Part shown: piece after piece, positions 45,966-53,356 of the stretch
How positions within the stretch are numbered: the stretch's first letter is position 1
How the letters are laid out: each line of letters opens with the position of its first letter
Origin: Tabrizicola caldifontis
GTDB lineage: Bacteria > Pseudomonadota > Alphaproteobacteria > Rhodobacterales > Rhodobacteraceae
Assembly: GCF_004762095.1 (NCBI RefSeq)
Contig: NZ_SIJH01000009.1
Coordinates: 97,723 to 161,722, forward strand
DNA length: 64,000 nucleotides
Reading direction: 5' to 3'
Notes under the pieces: model-generated
Seen by the model: the letters and a program-made list of their open reading frames with translations, nothing else
What the model was told of the DNA's origin: nothing
The model's database searches: none
Translations under genes and position numbers: made by a program

Positions 45966-47429
45966 TCAGCGCATCACGAAGGGATCGGGGATCGGATCGT
46001 CCGACGTCCTTAACCAGACCGTCTTGATCGTCGTGTAATCCAATGCCGCCGCCATCCCGCCTTCGCGGCCGTGGCCCGATAACCCATGTCCGCCGAAGGG
46101 CGCGATGGGCGACACGGCGCGGTAGGTGTTGACCCAGACGATCCCGGCGCGGATGCCACGGATCATGCGGTGGGCGCGCGTCAGGCTGCGGGTGAATACG
46201 CCCGAAGCAAGGCCGTAATCGGTGCCGTTGGCCATGGCCAGCGCCTCGTCCTCGGTGTCGAAGGTCACGACGGACAGGACCGGGCCGAAGAATTCCTCGT
46301 GCAGCGCCGGTGCCTCGGGGGCGTCAGAGCAATCAAGGATCGTCGGTGGAAAGAAGAAACCTGGGCCATCCGGCGCAACCCCGCCGGCCACCACCCGCGC
46401 CCCCGCCGCGACTGACCGTTCGACCAGGCGCACGATGCGGTCACGTTGCCGGGCCGTACACAGCGGGCCGACCTCGGTCTCCATCCGGTCCGGCGCGCCG
46501 ATGGCGACGGCCCCGGCCTTCGCGATCAGCCGGGCCAGCATCGGCTTCTTCACGCTCCGCTGCACCAGCAAGCGCGATCCCGCGACGCAGCTTTGCCCGC
46601 TCGCGGCGAAGATCCCTGCGACCTGGGCATTGGCCGCACTGTCCAGATCGGCATCATCGAACACGATGAAGGGTGACTTGCCGCCCAGTTCCAGCGAGGT
46701 GCGGGCAAGATTCTCGGCCGAGGCGCGCAGGATGTGCCGCGCGGTCTCGGGCCCGCCGGTGAAGGCGATGTGCGCGATCTTGGGGTGGGTGGTCAGCGCC
46801 TGTCCTGCTTCGGGCCCACCGGTCAGGATATTGACGACGCCGGGCGGAAAGCCGGCCTCATGCACCAGGCGGGCGAATTCCAGCAGCGGCGCCGGCCCGT
46901 CTTCGGATGCCTTCAGAACCACCGGGCACCCGGCAGCGAGGGCAGGCCCCAGCTTGACCGCAGAGAGGAAGAGCTGACTGTTCCAAGGCACGATGGCCGC
47001 GACCACGCCCACCGGTTCGCGGCGCAGCCACACCTCCATGTCGGGCTTGTCGATGGGCAGATGCGCGCCTTCGATCTTGTCGGCGAGACCGGCGTAATAG
47101 CGGTAATATTCAGCGACATAGGCGATCTGGGCTGATGTTTCGCGGATGATCTTGCCGGTGTCGCGGGTTTCCAGCGCCGCCAGACGCGGGGCGGCGGCCT
47201 GCACCAGATCGGCAAGCCGGTACAGAAGCTTGCCGCGCGCCGTCGCGGTCATCGTTGCCCAGGGGGCAGAAAGAAAGGCCCGGTGCGCCGATGTAACCGC
47301 ACGGTCCACGTCATGGGCCGAGGCAAGCGGCATTTCGGCCCAGGGGACGCCCGTCGCGGGATCAAGGCTTGCGAAACTGTCCTTCCCGTCCTCGAACTGC
47401 CCGTCGATGTAATGCTGGAACCGTTCCAT
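45966..47429 (-). CDS. NAD(P)-dependent aldehyde dehydrogenase of the flavin-monooxygenase operon
   Basis: The 487-residue enzyme is a standard aldehyde dehydrogenase with IVPWNSQLFLSAVK (about 151-164), FTGGPETARH, general base in SLELGGKSP and catalytic Cys in FAASGQSCVAGSR. The Ser/Gln after PWN in place of the usual FP suggests a subgroup different from betaine-aldehyde enzymes. It is the last gene of a five-gene operon, 11 bases after the LLM monooxygenase, and probably oxidises an aldehyde released upstream in the same pathway. Confidence 0.9.
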   Translation of the reverse strand: MERFQHYIDGQFEDGKDSFASLDPATGVPWAEMPLASAHDVDRAVTSAHRAFLSAPWATMTATARGKLLYRLADLVQAAAPRLAALETRDTGKIIRETSAQIAYVAEYYRYYAGLADKIEGAHLPIDKPDMEVWLRREPVGVVAAIVPWNSQLFLSAVKLGPALAAGCPVVLKASEDGPAPLLEFARLVHEAGFPPGVVNILTGGPEAGQALTTHPKIAHIAFTGGPETARHILRASAENLARTSLELGGKSPFIVFDDADLDSAANAQVAGIFAASGQSCVAGSRLLVQRSVKKPMLARLIAKAGAVAIGAPDRMETEVGPLCTARQRDRIVRLVERSVAAGARVVAGGVAPDGPGFFFPPTILDCSDAPEAPALHEEFFGPVLSVVTFDTEDEALAMANGTDYGLASGVFTRSLTRAHRMIRGIRAGIVWVNTYRAVSPIAPFGGHGLSGHGREGGMAAALDYTTIKTVWLRTSDDPIPDPFVMR

Positions 47430-47440
47430 GACCGGCCCCC

Positions 47441-48478
47441 TCAGGCAAAGGCCGGCATCACGTCGCGGATCATCCGCTGAAGCGAGGCCTTCTTGCGTTC
47501 GAAGCTCATGCCCGAGTCAATCCAGAAGCTGAATTCGTCATAGCCGAGTGCCTCGTAGGATTTGAGGCGGGCGATCACTTCGTCCGGCTCGCCGATGATC
47601 TGGTTGCGACGCATTGCGGCGGCGGAATAGACGGGATGGGCCGCGATCTCATCTTCGGTCAATTCCTGGATCAGGCCCTGCTGGATCGGGCGCTCGTTCT
47701 TGAACCAGGCGCCGAAATAGCAATAGAACCGGGTCATTTCTTCGGCGGCGGTGCGTGCATCGGCCTCGTCCGATGCGACGTAGGCGTGGCGCAGGACCAT
47801 GATCTTCGGCCGCGGTACCTCGGGGTGGGCGGCGCAGGCTGTGTTGAATCGCTCCATCAGGCTGACGACCTCATCGTCGCCCAGATGCAGCGGCGTGACC
47901 TGGACATTGCACCCATTGGCCACGGCAAAGTCATGGCTGCTCGGATCGCGCGCGGCGACCCAGATCGGCGGCCCGGGCTGTTGGGCCGGCTTCGGCGTCG
48001 AGGTCGTCCGGGGAAACTGCCAGTATTGCCCGTCATGCGCATAGTCGCCCTGCCACAGCGCCTTGACGGCCGGGATAAGCTCGCGCATCCGGCCGCCTGC
48101 GTTCCAGGCGTCAAGTCCGGGCATGAGCCGTTCATATTCGAAGCTGTAGGCGCCGCGCGCAATGCCAAGCTCGAGCCTTCCGTCCATGATGATGTCGGCC
48201 ATGGCCGCTTCGCCCGCAAGCCGGATCGGATGCCAGAACGGCGCGATCACCGTGCCGGTGCCAAGGCGGACGTTCTTCGTGCGCCGTGCCAGATCGACAA
48301 GGTTAAGCAGCGGGTTCGGCGCGATGGTGAAGCTCATGCCGTGGTGTTCGCCCGTCCAGATGGCATGCATCCCACCCTCGTCTGCGATGTGGCACAGTTC
48401 GATCATTTCGTCATAGAGCCGCCGCTCGTCATCCTTGGCCGAGACGCGCTCCATATGGATGAAAAGCGAGAATTTCAT
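47441..48478 (-). CDS. Luciferase-like (LLM-class) flavin-dependent monooxygenase
   Basis: The 345-residue protein folds as the bacterial luciferase-type TIM barrel: KFSLFIHMERVS, AIWTGEHHGMSFTIAPNPL, VRLGTGTVIAPFWHPIRLAGE and GRLELGIARGAYSFEYERL. Such enzymes use reduced FMN delivered by a partner reductase to hydroxylate, cleave C-N or C-S bonds, or carry out Baeyer-Villiger oxidation. The reductase is the gene directly upstream, overlapping by four bases (ATGA), so this is a two-component system. The substrate is unknown. Confidence 0.92.
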   Translation of the reverse strand: MKFSLFIHMERVSAKDDERRLYDEMIELCHIADEGGMHAIWTGEHHGMSFTIAPNPLLNLVDLARRTKNVRLGTGTVIAPFWHPIRLAGEAAMADIIMDGRLELGIARGAYSFEYERLMPGLDAWNAGGRMRELIPAVKALWQGDYAHDGQYWQFPRTTSTPKPAQQPGPPIWVAARDPSSHDFAVANGCNVQVTPLHLGDDEVVSLMERFNTACAAHPEVPRPKIMVLRHAYVASDEADARTAAEEMTRFYCYFGAWFKNERPIQQGLIQELTEDEIAAHPVYSAAAMRRNQIIGEPDEVIARLKSYEALGYDEFSFWIDSGMSFERKKASLQRMIRDVMPAFA

Positions 48479-49395
48479 GCTATCAGCCCCTCTGAGCCGC
48501 GTTGCACACGCCCGGTTTCGTGCGTGCCGAAATAGATTCCGTAGTTGCCCAGGCGCGATTCCCCGGCCAGCCGTTCCAGCATGATGCGCAGCGCCGGGTC
48601 CGTGATGTCCGAGACCCCGTCGCAGGACAGTTCCACGAAGGCGCCGCGCTTCGGCTGCGACAGGACAGTGGGGCAGCGCAAGGCAATATGCTGGGTGCCC
48701 AGCCTGCTGTCCTCATAGACCGCATAGATCATGCCGGCCTCTGCCTGAAGGCCAAGGCCGTCGATCAGGTCCATCAGCGTGGCCTGCACGCCCTTCTGTC
48801 CGACCTTAGCCATCGGCACCGAAAGGCCGCCGCGTCCGTCATCGACCAGAAGCACCCGGCCCTCGGCCTCCAGAATGGCCGAGATCACGACATCCGGCCC
48901 TGCCGGCATCTGCGCCGCAGTTGCAGCCTGGGTGACATAGGCACCGCGATAGTAGCCAAGGCCAGGGTGGGAGGTGGCCTCGAAGGCCCCGATCAGCCCG
49001 ATCAGGATGCTGTGGTCGCCCGCCGGGATCACCTGGTGCAGCGTACAGTCGAACCAGGCCGAGGCACCGGCGATCAGCGGAAAGCCGACAGGGCCGCGCC
49101 TCCAGTAAACCCCGGCGAAGCGGTCGTCAGAGGGGCGGGCAAAGGTGGCGGAAATATCCTTCTGGTTCTCGGACAGGATATTTACCGCAAAGCCTGCGCC
49201 TTTGGTAAAGCTTGCCCGATTGGCCGAACTGTTCGCGATCGACACCAGCAGCAGCGGCGGATCAAGCGATACAGAAGCAAAGGAATTCGCGGTAAAGCCC
49301 AGAGGCCGCCCGTCCTGGTCAAGCGTCGTGACGACCGTGACGCCGGTCATGAAACAGCCGAAGGCATCGCGCAGCGCGCGGGGAGAAGGGGTCAT
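48475..49395 (-). CDS. Flavin reductase fused to a degenerate Nudix-like domain
   Basis: Residues 1-160 are a flavin reductase of the HpaC/Flavoredoxin type (FMTGVTVVTT, GFTANSFASVSLDPPLLLVSI, FAVNILSENQ), which supplies reduced FMN to the monooxygenase. Residues about 165-306 form an extra domain resembling a Nudix fold (VISAILEAEGRVLLVDD, then LSVPMAKVG), but the Nudix box is lost: residues 195-216 have no RExxEE and the metal-binding glutamates are absent. Usual reductases of this family end near residue 170-180. The start at 49395 overlaps the hydrolase stop by four bases. The tail may bind a nucleotide or flavin without hydrolysing it. Confidence 0.85.
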   Translation of the reverse strand: MTPSPRALRDAFGCFMTGVTVVTTLDQDGRPLGFTANSFASVSLDPPLLLVSIANSSANRASFTKGAGFAVNILSENQKDISATFARPSDDRFAGVYWRRGPVGFPLIAGASAWFDCTLHQVIPAGDHSILIGLIGAFEATSHPGLGYYRGAYVTQAATAAQMPAGPDVVISAILEAEGRVLLVDDGRGGLSVPMAKVGQKGVQATLMDLIDGLGLQAEAGMIYAVYEDSRLGTQHIALRCPTVLSQPKRGAFVELSCDGVSDITDPALRIMLERLAGESRLGNYGIYFGTHETGRVQRGSEGLIA

Positions 49396-50189
49396 GCCGC
49401 AGCCTCCTTCTGTCCGGTGGCCAGCCACTCAATCAAGGCTAGGTTTACCGCCTCGGGGGCGGTCAGGGGTACCATGTGGCGGTGACCTTCGATCACGACG
49501 GCCCGCCCCCTTGGTGCGGCCGTGGCGATCTGGCGGGCCATTTCGGCGCTGGAATTCGCGTCGCCATCGGCGGTCAGCACCAGAAGTGGCCGCCTGATCA
49601 GGCCGATCCGGTCGGCGTAGATCGAATCCCCCGTGGCAAAGGCGCGATAGGCCGCGGCATAGCCTGCCTGCGGCACCGACCGCAGCCAGCCGGCCACACG
49701 CGTGCGCAGGCGGCCGTTTTGATCCCCGAACCAGCGCGACAGCGGCCCGTCGATGCCGCCGCGCCCGACCGCGATCTCCTCAGCCCGCGCCAGAACCGCG
49801 GCCCGGGCCTCGGGCGTCCGGCGGAAGACGGGGCACAGCAGGGCGGCGCGCGTCAGAAGGTCGGGACGTTCGACCGCAAGACCCATGGTGATCAGGGCAC
49901 CCATCGAATGACCGGCGACCGCGATGGGGCCTCCGATGGACTCTGCCAGTCGGGCGGCCCAGGCGACATAGTCCGGCAGGTCGGGCAGGATTGCCAGCGC
50001 GTCGCTTTCGCCATGGCCCGGCAGGTCGGCAGCGATCACGCGGTGCGTGGCCGAAAGTGCGGCGATCTGAGGCTCCCACACCTCGGCCCGCAGGCCTACG
50101 CCGTGAAGAAGAAGGACCGGCGGTCCGGCGCCGTGGTCCAGCACGCGGACGGCGCGGCCGTCAGACAGCCGCAGGGTTCGAGACGTCAT
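49392..50189 (-). CDS. Alpha/beta hydrolase
   Basis: The 265-residue enzyme has the classical fold and triad: LLLHGVGLRAEVWEPQ (oxyanion loop), nucleophile elbow VAGHSMGAL (Ser in GHSMG, about residue 95), an acid near LTADGDANS and His in GHRHMVPL. It resembles meta-cleavage hydrolases and lactonases. It is second in the operon; its start lies inside the 3' end of the upstream gene (29-base overlap). It likely hydrolyses an ester, lactone or C-C bond in the same pathway. Confidence 0.9.
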   Translation of the reverse strand: MTSRTLRLSDGRAVRVLDHGAGPPVLLLHGVGLRAEVWEPQIAALSATHRVIAADLPGHGESDALAILPDLPDYVAWAARLAESIGGPIAVAGHSMGALITMGLAVERPDLLTRAALLCPVFRRTPEARAAVLARAEEIAVGRGGIDGPLSRWFGDQNGRLRTRVAGWLRSVPQAGYAAAYRAFATGDSIYADRIGLIRRPLLVLTADGDANSSAEMARQIATAAPRGRAVVIEGHRHMVPLTAPEAVNLALIEWLATGQKEAAA

Positions 50190-50763
50190 GGCCAAGGTCC
50201 CTGAGATCCTGGTAGCGGTCACCGATCCGGTGATGCGGCCGCCCCCCGGTCGAGGCGCCCAGAGCGACGACGATCTCGTCCGCGGCCGGCGCGTCGGGGA
50301 TCGAGAAGTGTACGGTCTGATAATGTGACCTGCGGCCTTCGTCGTGCTTGTCCATAAGGGGGATCATTACGGGGCAGTTTGCCGGCCCGCGCACGTTGGT
50401 GAAGGCAAGGTAGGTTCTGGCCCCGACCGCCTGCCGGTAATGATTGCCGAAGCGCAGGGTATGGATCAGCGCATTGGCATGTTCCAGCTCGCCCGACAGG
50501 CCGACGACTGCGGCCTTGCCGTAGCCTTCCACCCGGTTCCCTCCTCCGGCGGCCTCAAGGATCATGCCGGTCAGAAGCTGGCCCAGTTCGGGCGCGATCT
50601 GGTGGATCTCGGGCTTCAAGTCCACGACAAAGCCTCGGCCGGCCCACGGGTTTCGCAGCACCGCGGCCGCGGCGATCAGCTTAAGCGGCACAGGTGCGGC
50701 GCGACCGCCTTCGATCAGAAGCGTCTCGACGAAAGTGCATGTCTTGCGAATCTGTGCGGGCAT
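50161..50763 (-). CDS. Amino-acid-synthesis-family protein (PF06684-type)
   Basis: The 200-residue protein resembles the AA_synth family by RKTCTFVETLLIEGGR at the start, then a run with PLKLIAAAAVLRNPWAGRG, GYGKAAVVGLSGELEHANAL and MIPLMDKHDEGRRSHYQTVH. The family name comes from an old genetic link; no reaction is established for it. In other genomes members lie beside flavin monooxygenases and hydrolases, as here. It is first of the operon, 95 bases from the divergent GntR gene, with the palindromic site in between. Confidence 0.8.
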   Translation of the reverse strand: MPAQIRKTCTFVETLLIEGGRAAPVPLKLIAAAAVLRNPWAGRGFVVDLKPEIHQIAPELGQLLTGMILEAAGGGNRVEGYGKAAVVGLSGELEHANALIHTLRFGNHYRQAVGARTYLAFTNVRGPANCPVMIPLMDKHDEGRRSHYQTVHFSIPDAPAADEIVVALGASTGGRPHHRIGDRYQDLRDLGHDVSNPAAV

Positions 50764-50790
50764 GTGGGTCTCCGATCTTGCTGCGAAGCT

Positions 50791-50808
50791 TGGTATACCA
50801 GAATACCA
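50791..50808. promoter_or_regulatory. Palindromic GntR/FadR-type operator
   Basis: TGGTATACCA (50791-50800) is a perfect palindrome and overlaps a wider TGGTAT-N6-ATACCA. FadR-subfamily regulators typically bind TGGTnnACCA-like sites. It sits between the divergent starts at 50763 and 50859, so it can control both directions. Confidence 0.8.
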
Positions 50809-50858
50809 TCTGTCAATATCCCTTGCGGCGGTGCCCGATTGACCCGTAGAGTGCAAGA

Positions 50859-51536
50859 ATGAACGACACTCTGGATCTTCGCATCAACCACGCGCCGACC
50901 ACCCTGCGGGAACTGGCGGTCGGCCGGCTCAGGCAGGCGATCGTCGAGGGGCGGTTTCCCGGCGGGCACCGTCTGGTCGAGCGGACGCTTTGCGACCAGT
51001 TGGGCGTGTCGCGGTCTGTCGTGCGCGAGGCGATCCGCTACCTGGAGGCCGAGGGGCTGGTCGAGATCCTGCCGCGTGTCGGCCCGGTCGTCGCCACGCT
51101 GGACTGGCCACGCGCGCGCCAGATCTACGACATCCGCCGCCTGCTCGAGGCAGATGCCGCCGCCGCCTGCGCCCGGCGCGCAGATGACAGCGTGAAGCAA
51201 CGTCTGCGATCTGCCCTTGCCCGCATAAGGGCGGCTTTCGCCGGTGCACCTCCGGCAGAACTTCTGGCGGCGACGACCGCGTTCTACGAGGTGATCTTCA
51301 CCGCCGCAGGGCACGACATCGCCTGGGAGATCGTCCAGCGGCTGAACGGACGGATCTCCAGGCTTCGGGCGTTGACCCTGGCCAGCAGCGACCGCAGCAC
51401 CTCGGGTCAGGCGCACATGGAACGGATCTGCGACGCGATCTGTTCCGGCAACGCGGCGGCGGCTGCAAGGGCCGTGAACGACCATCTGCGCGACGCCGCC
51501 GAGGTTGCACGCAAGAGCCTGGGGGCTGCGGAATGA
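50859..51536 (+). CDS. GntR-family (FadR/FCD) transcriptional regulator
   Basis: The 225-residue regulator has the N-terminal winged helix (about 14-80; ALCDQLGVSR-type recognition helix seen as LCDQLGVSRSVVREAIRYLE) and a helical FCD ligand domain (about 90-215) with the usual Asp/His metal ligands in DIRRLLEADAA, HMERICDAI and VNDHLRDA. It is divergent from the five-gene monooxygenase operon and faces the operator at 50791-50808, so it is the likely repressor responding to a pathway intermediate. Confidence 0.92.
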   Translation: MNDTLDLRINHAPTTLRELAVGRLRQAIVEGRFPGGHRLVERTLCDQLGVSRSVVREAIRYLEAEGLVEILPRVGPVVATLDWPRARQIYDIRRLLEADAAAACARRADDSVKQRLRSALARIRAAFAGAPPAELLAATTAFYEVIFTAAGHDIAWEIVQRLNGRISRLRALTLASSDRSTSGQAHMERICDAICSGNAAAAARAVNDHLRDAAEVARKSLGAAE

Positions 51537-52849
51537 CCGGCTGCCGGATTGCGCGTGACGGCCGGGCCTGTCCGGAACGAGGTCGTTATCAAGTGCTTGC
51601 CTCCTGGCCGATGCCCGGCGCCGCTGCCATTTCCGCGCCGGTGGCGAGCAGGGCCCCGGCCAGGTTCAGCGCATTGTCGGGCCAGTATTCCTGTGGGCAG
51701 GGATGGCAGATGCTGGGGGCCGCGACGGGGCGGCACGACAGTGCGGCGTTGTGCAACGGTGGTGGGATCGCCTTGCGCCCCTGAACAGGCAAGCAGCGCG
51801 ACACCACGCGGTTGTGCGTGAGCGGTGTAGCTTTGCCGCAGGTGATCAGGTCGCAGCCGGCACCGGATGATCGCCGCGCCCCGGACGCAGCAAGCCGGCC
51901 GAGATGGCCGATCTCCGGCGACCGGAAAGGAAGCCCGCTGTCCCGTCATGAGGGCCCACCCCCAGATGTCGCTGCCCGAGGCAGGATGGCCCTGGTCTTT
52001 TGGCCGGGGAAGCCGCAGGCATCCAGGCCGGGCAGGCGGTCCTTCAGGGCCAGCGTGACTTCCGTGTCGATCGGGGCCGTCTTCGATCCGCAGCCTCTTG
52101 GACCGACGGGGCGATGGAACTCGGCCCTTATGATGGAGCTGGCCGCCCGAACGGCCTCGATCATGGCAGGAGGGCAGCAGGTTCTGGTTCAGGCTGCATC
52201 ATGATTTCCTCGCTTGGTCGTATAGCGTTCATGCAGACCGTTGCCGGTGCCCGGCTGGATCCGCCGGGATTTTTGTTTCTGCTCTGCTCGTGGGACGGAA
52301 GACAGATGCAAGATGCCGCGGGTTCCCACCGGGCGCTGTCGGGGCAGTGGGCCGGTTCCACCACAGTGCCAGGGTAAGTGAAGGCCGCCGCCAAGGTCGA
52401 CCGCGCCAATTGCTACCACTGCAAGGTCTTCCGCCGGCACGCGAGGGAGAGCGACTATCGACTTCTGCTCGAGAGGGCACTCCTTGAAATCGACCCGGAC
52501 CGAGGCGCCAACATGTGCGGGTTGCACTGCTGCCGCTCGAGGCGATCTGCCGCGCGCAGCAAGCGGTGCTCAGCCACGGTGCCTTGTCCGCGGTTCAAGA
52601 GTGGCAGGGCCACGGACCTTTGTCGGAGTGGGCCAGGCACGCCTGTAGCAAGGTCGATACGGTCTATCCGGACAAGATCAGGCTTGACGGTGGGATCCCT
52701 GATCCACCCCTCCTTTTCGCAGACCGGTACTCATCCGGTCCGTGCCGGGGATACCAGGAAGATCGACCGTGGTGCCGCTGCGGACCCGAACCCGAATGTG
52801 CGCCGTGCGCAAACCCGGCGAAGCTGCCGCAGGGCCGCAAGGAGCGTCG
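51537..52849. other. Gene-poor decayed region
   Basis: No intact gene is seen in this 1.3-kb stretch. The left half holds an inositol-monophosphatase-like remnant on the minus strand (51589-52164). The right half (52,165-52,849) has only short, mutually overlapping open frames on both strands with no family resemblance. Confidence 0.6.
51589..52164 (-). pseudogene. Remnant of an inositol-monophosphatase-family gene
   Basis: From ATG 52164 the minus strand reads MIEAVRAASSIIRAEF, then KTAPIDTEVTLALKDRL, which follow the N-terminal helix and the substrate-side segment of IMPase/CysQ-type phosphatases, and then a degenerate GFPGQKT where the metal-binding GEET motif would be. This frame stops at 51946. 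In another frame further on, CDLITCGKATPLTHN and LHNAALSCRP resemble later family segments, ending at 51589. The DPxDGT and WD metal-binding motifs are not found. The gene seems to be frameshifted and inactive; the assignment is tentative. Confidence 0.4.
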
Positions 52850-53356
52850 TCACTCGTTGGACAGCAGGTCCGACAGGCGCACCCAGCCTTCCCATCCACC
52901 CTGTCGGATCTTCTGCCAGCCCGCCACCTGGTAGGGTAGCAGGGCGATGTCGCAGCCTTGCGGGGCCAGCCGGGTCAGCGCGCGCGACTGTTCGGCGGGC
53001 CAGGCCCGCAGCGCCCCGGCCGGCCCCGGCCGCAGGCAGTTTGTCCCTGGCGAGACCGCCGCGATGAAGCGGCGGTGCGCCCAGCCGGCATGGTGGCCAC
53101 CCTCCACCGGGCACCAGTTTCCCCGGCAGCTGGCCGTCACGATCAGCCCGCAGCGTGCGTAAGGCAGACGGGTCGCCACCCGATGCCCGGTTCCCGGGCC
53201 TGCGCGCAGGTTCAGCGGATCGTCTGGCGCGACGCCTACGACGCAGTGTTCGGCACCGGGCCGGATCGGGTCGGCATGGACGGGGGTCACCAGCCAGGCG
53301 AACGCCATCGGCGCAAGAACGACAAGCAGCAGACCAGACTTTCCGGCGGTCATCAT
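52850..53356 (-). CDS. Secreted SH3-like domain protein
   Basis: The 168-residue protein has a signal peptide (1-28, ending VHA) and a bacterial SH3-type domain with DPLNLRAGPGTGHRVATRLP (about 45-64) and a tryptophan-rich second half, GWQKIRQGGWEGWVRLSDL. Four or more cysteines (CVVG, CGLIV, CRGNWCPV) suggest disulfides in the periplasm. Its ATG overlaps the stop of the serine hydrolase by four bases, so the two are co-translated. It may bind cell wall. Confidence 0.82.
   Translation of the reverse strand: MMTAGKSGLLLVVLAPMAFAWLVTPVHADPIRPGAEHCVVGVAPDDPLNLRAGPGTGHRVATRLPYARCGLIVTASCRGNWCPVEGGHHAGWAHRRFIAAVSPGTNCLRPGPAGALRAWPAEQSRALTRLAPQGCDIALLPYQVAGWQKIRQGGWEGWVRLSDLLSNE

Noticed and set aside
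45775..46038. Short plus-strand open frame between the alpha/beta hydrolase and aldehyde dehydrogenase genes
   Set aside because: Its composition is Pro/Arg/Gly/Cys-rich nonsense, and it runs into the end of the aldehyde dehydrogenase gene on the other strand.
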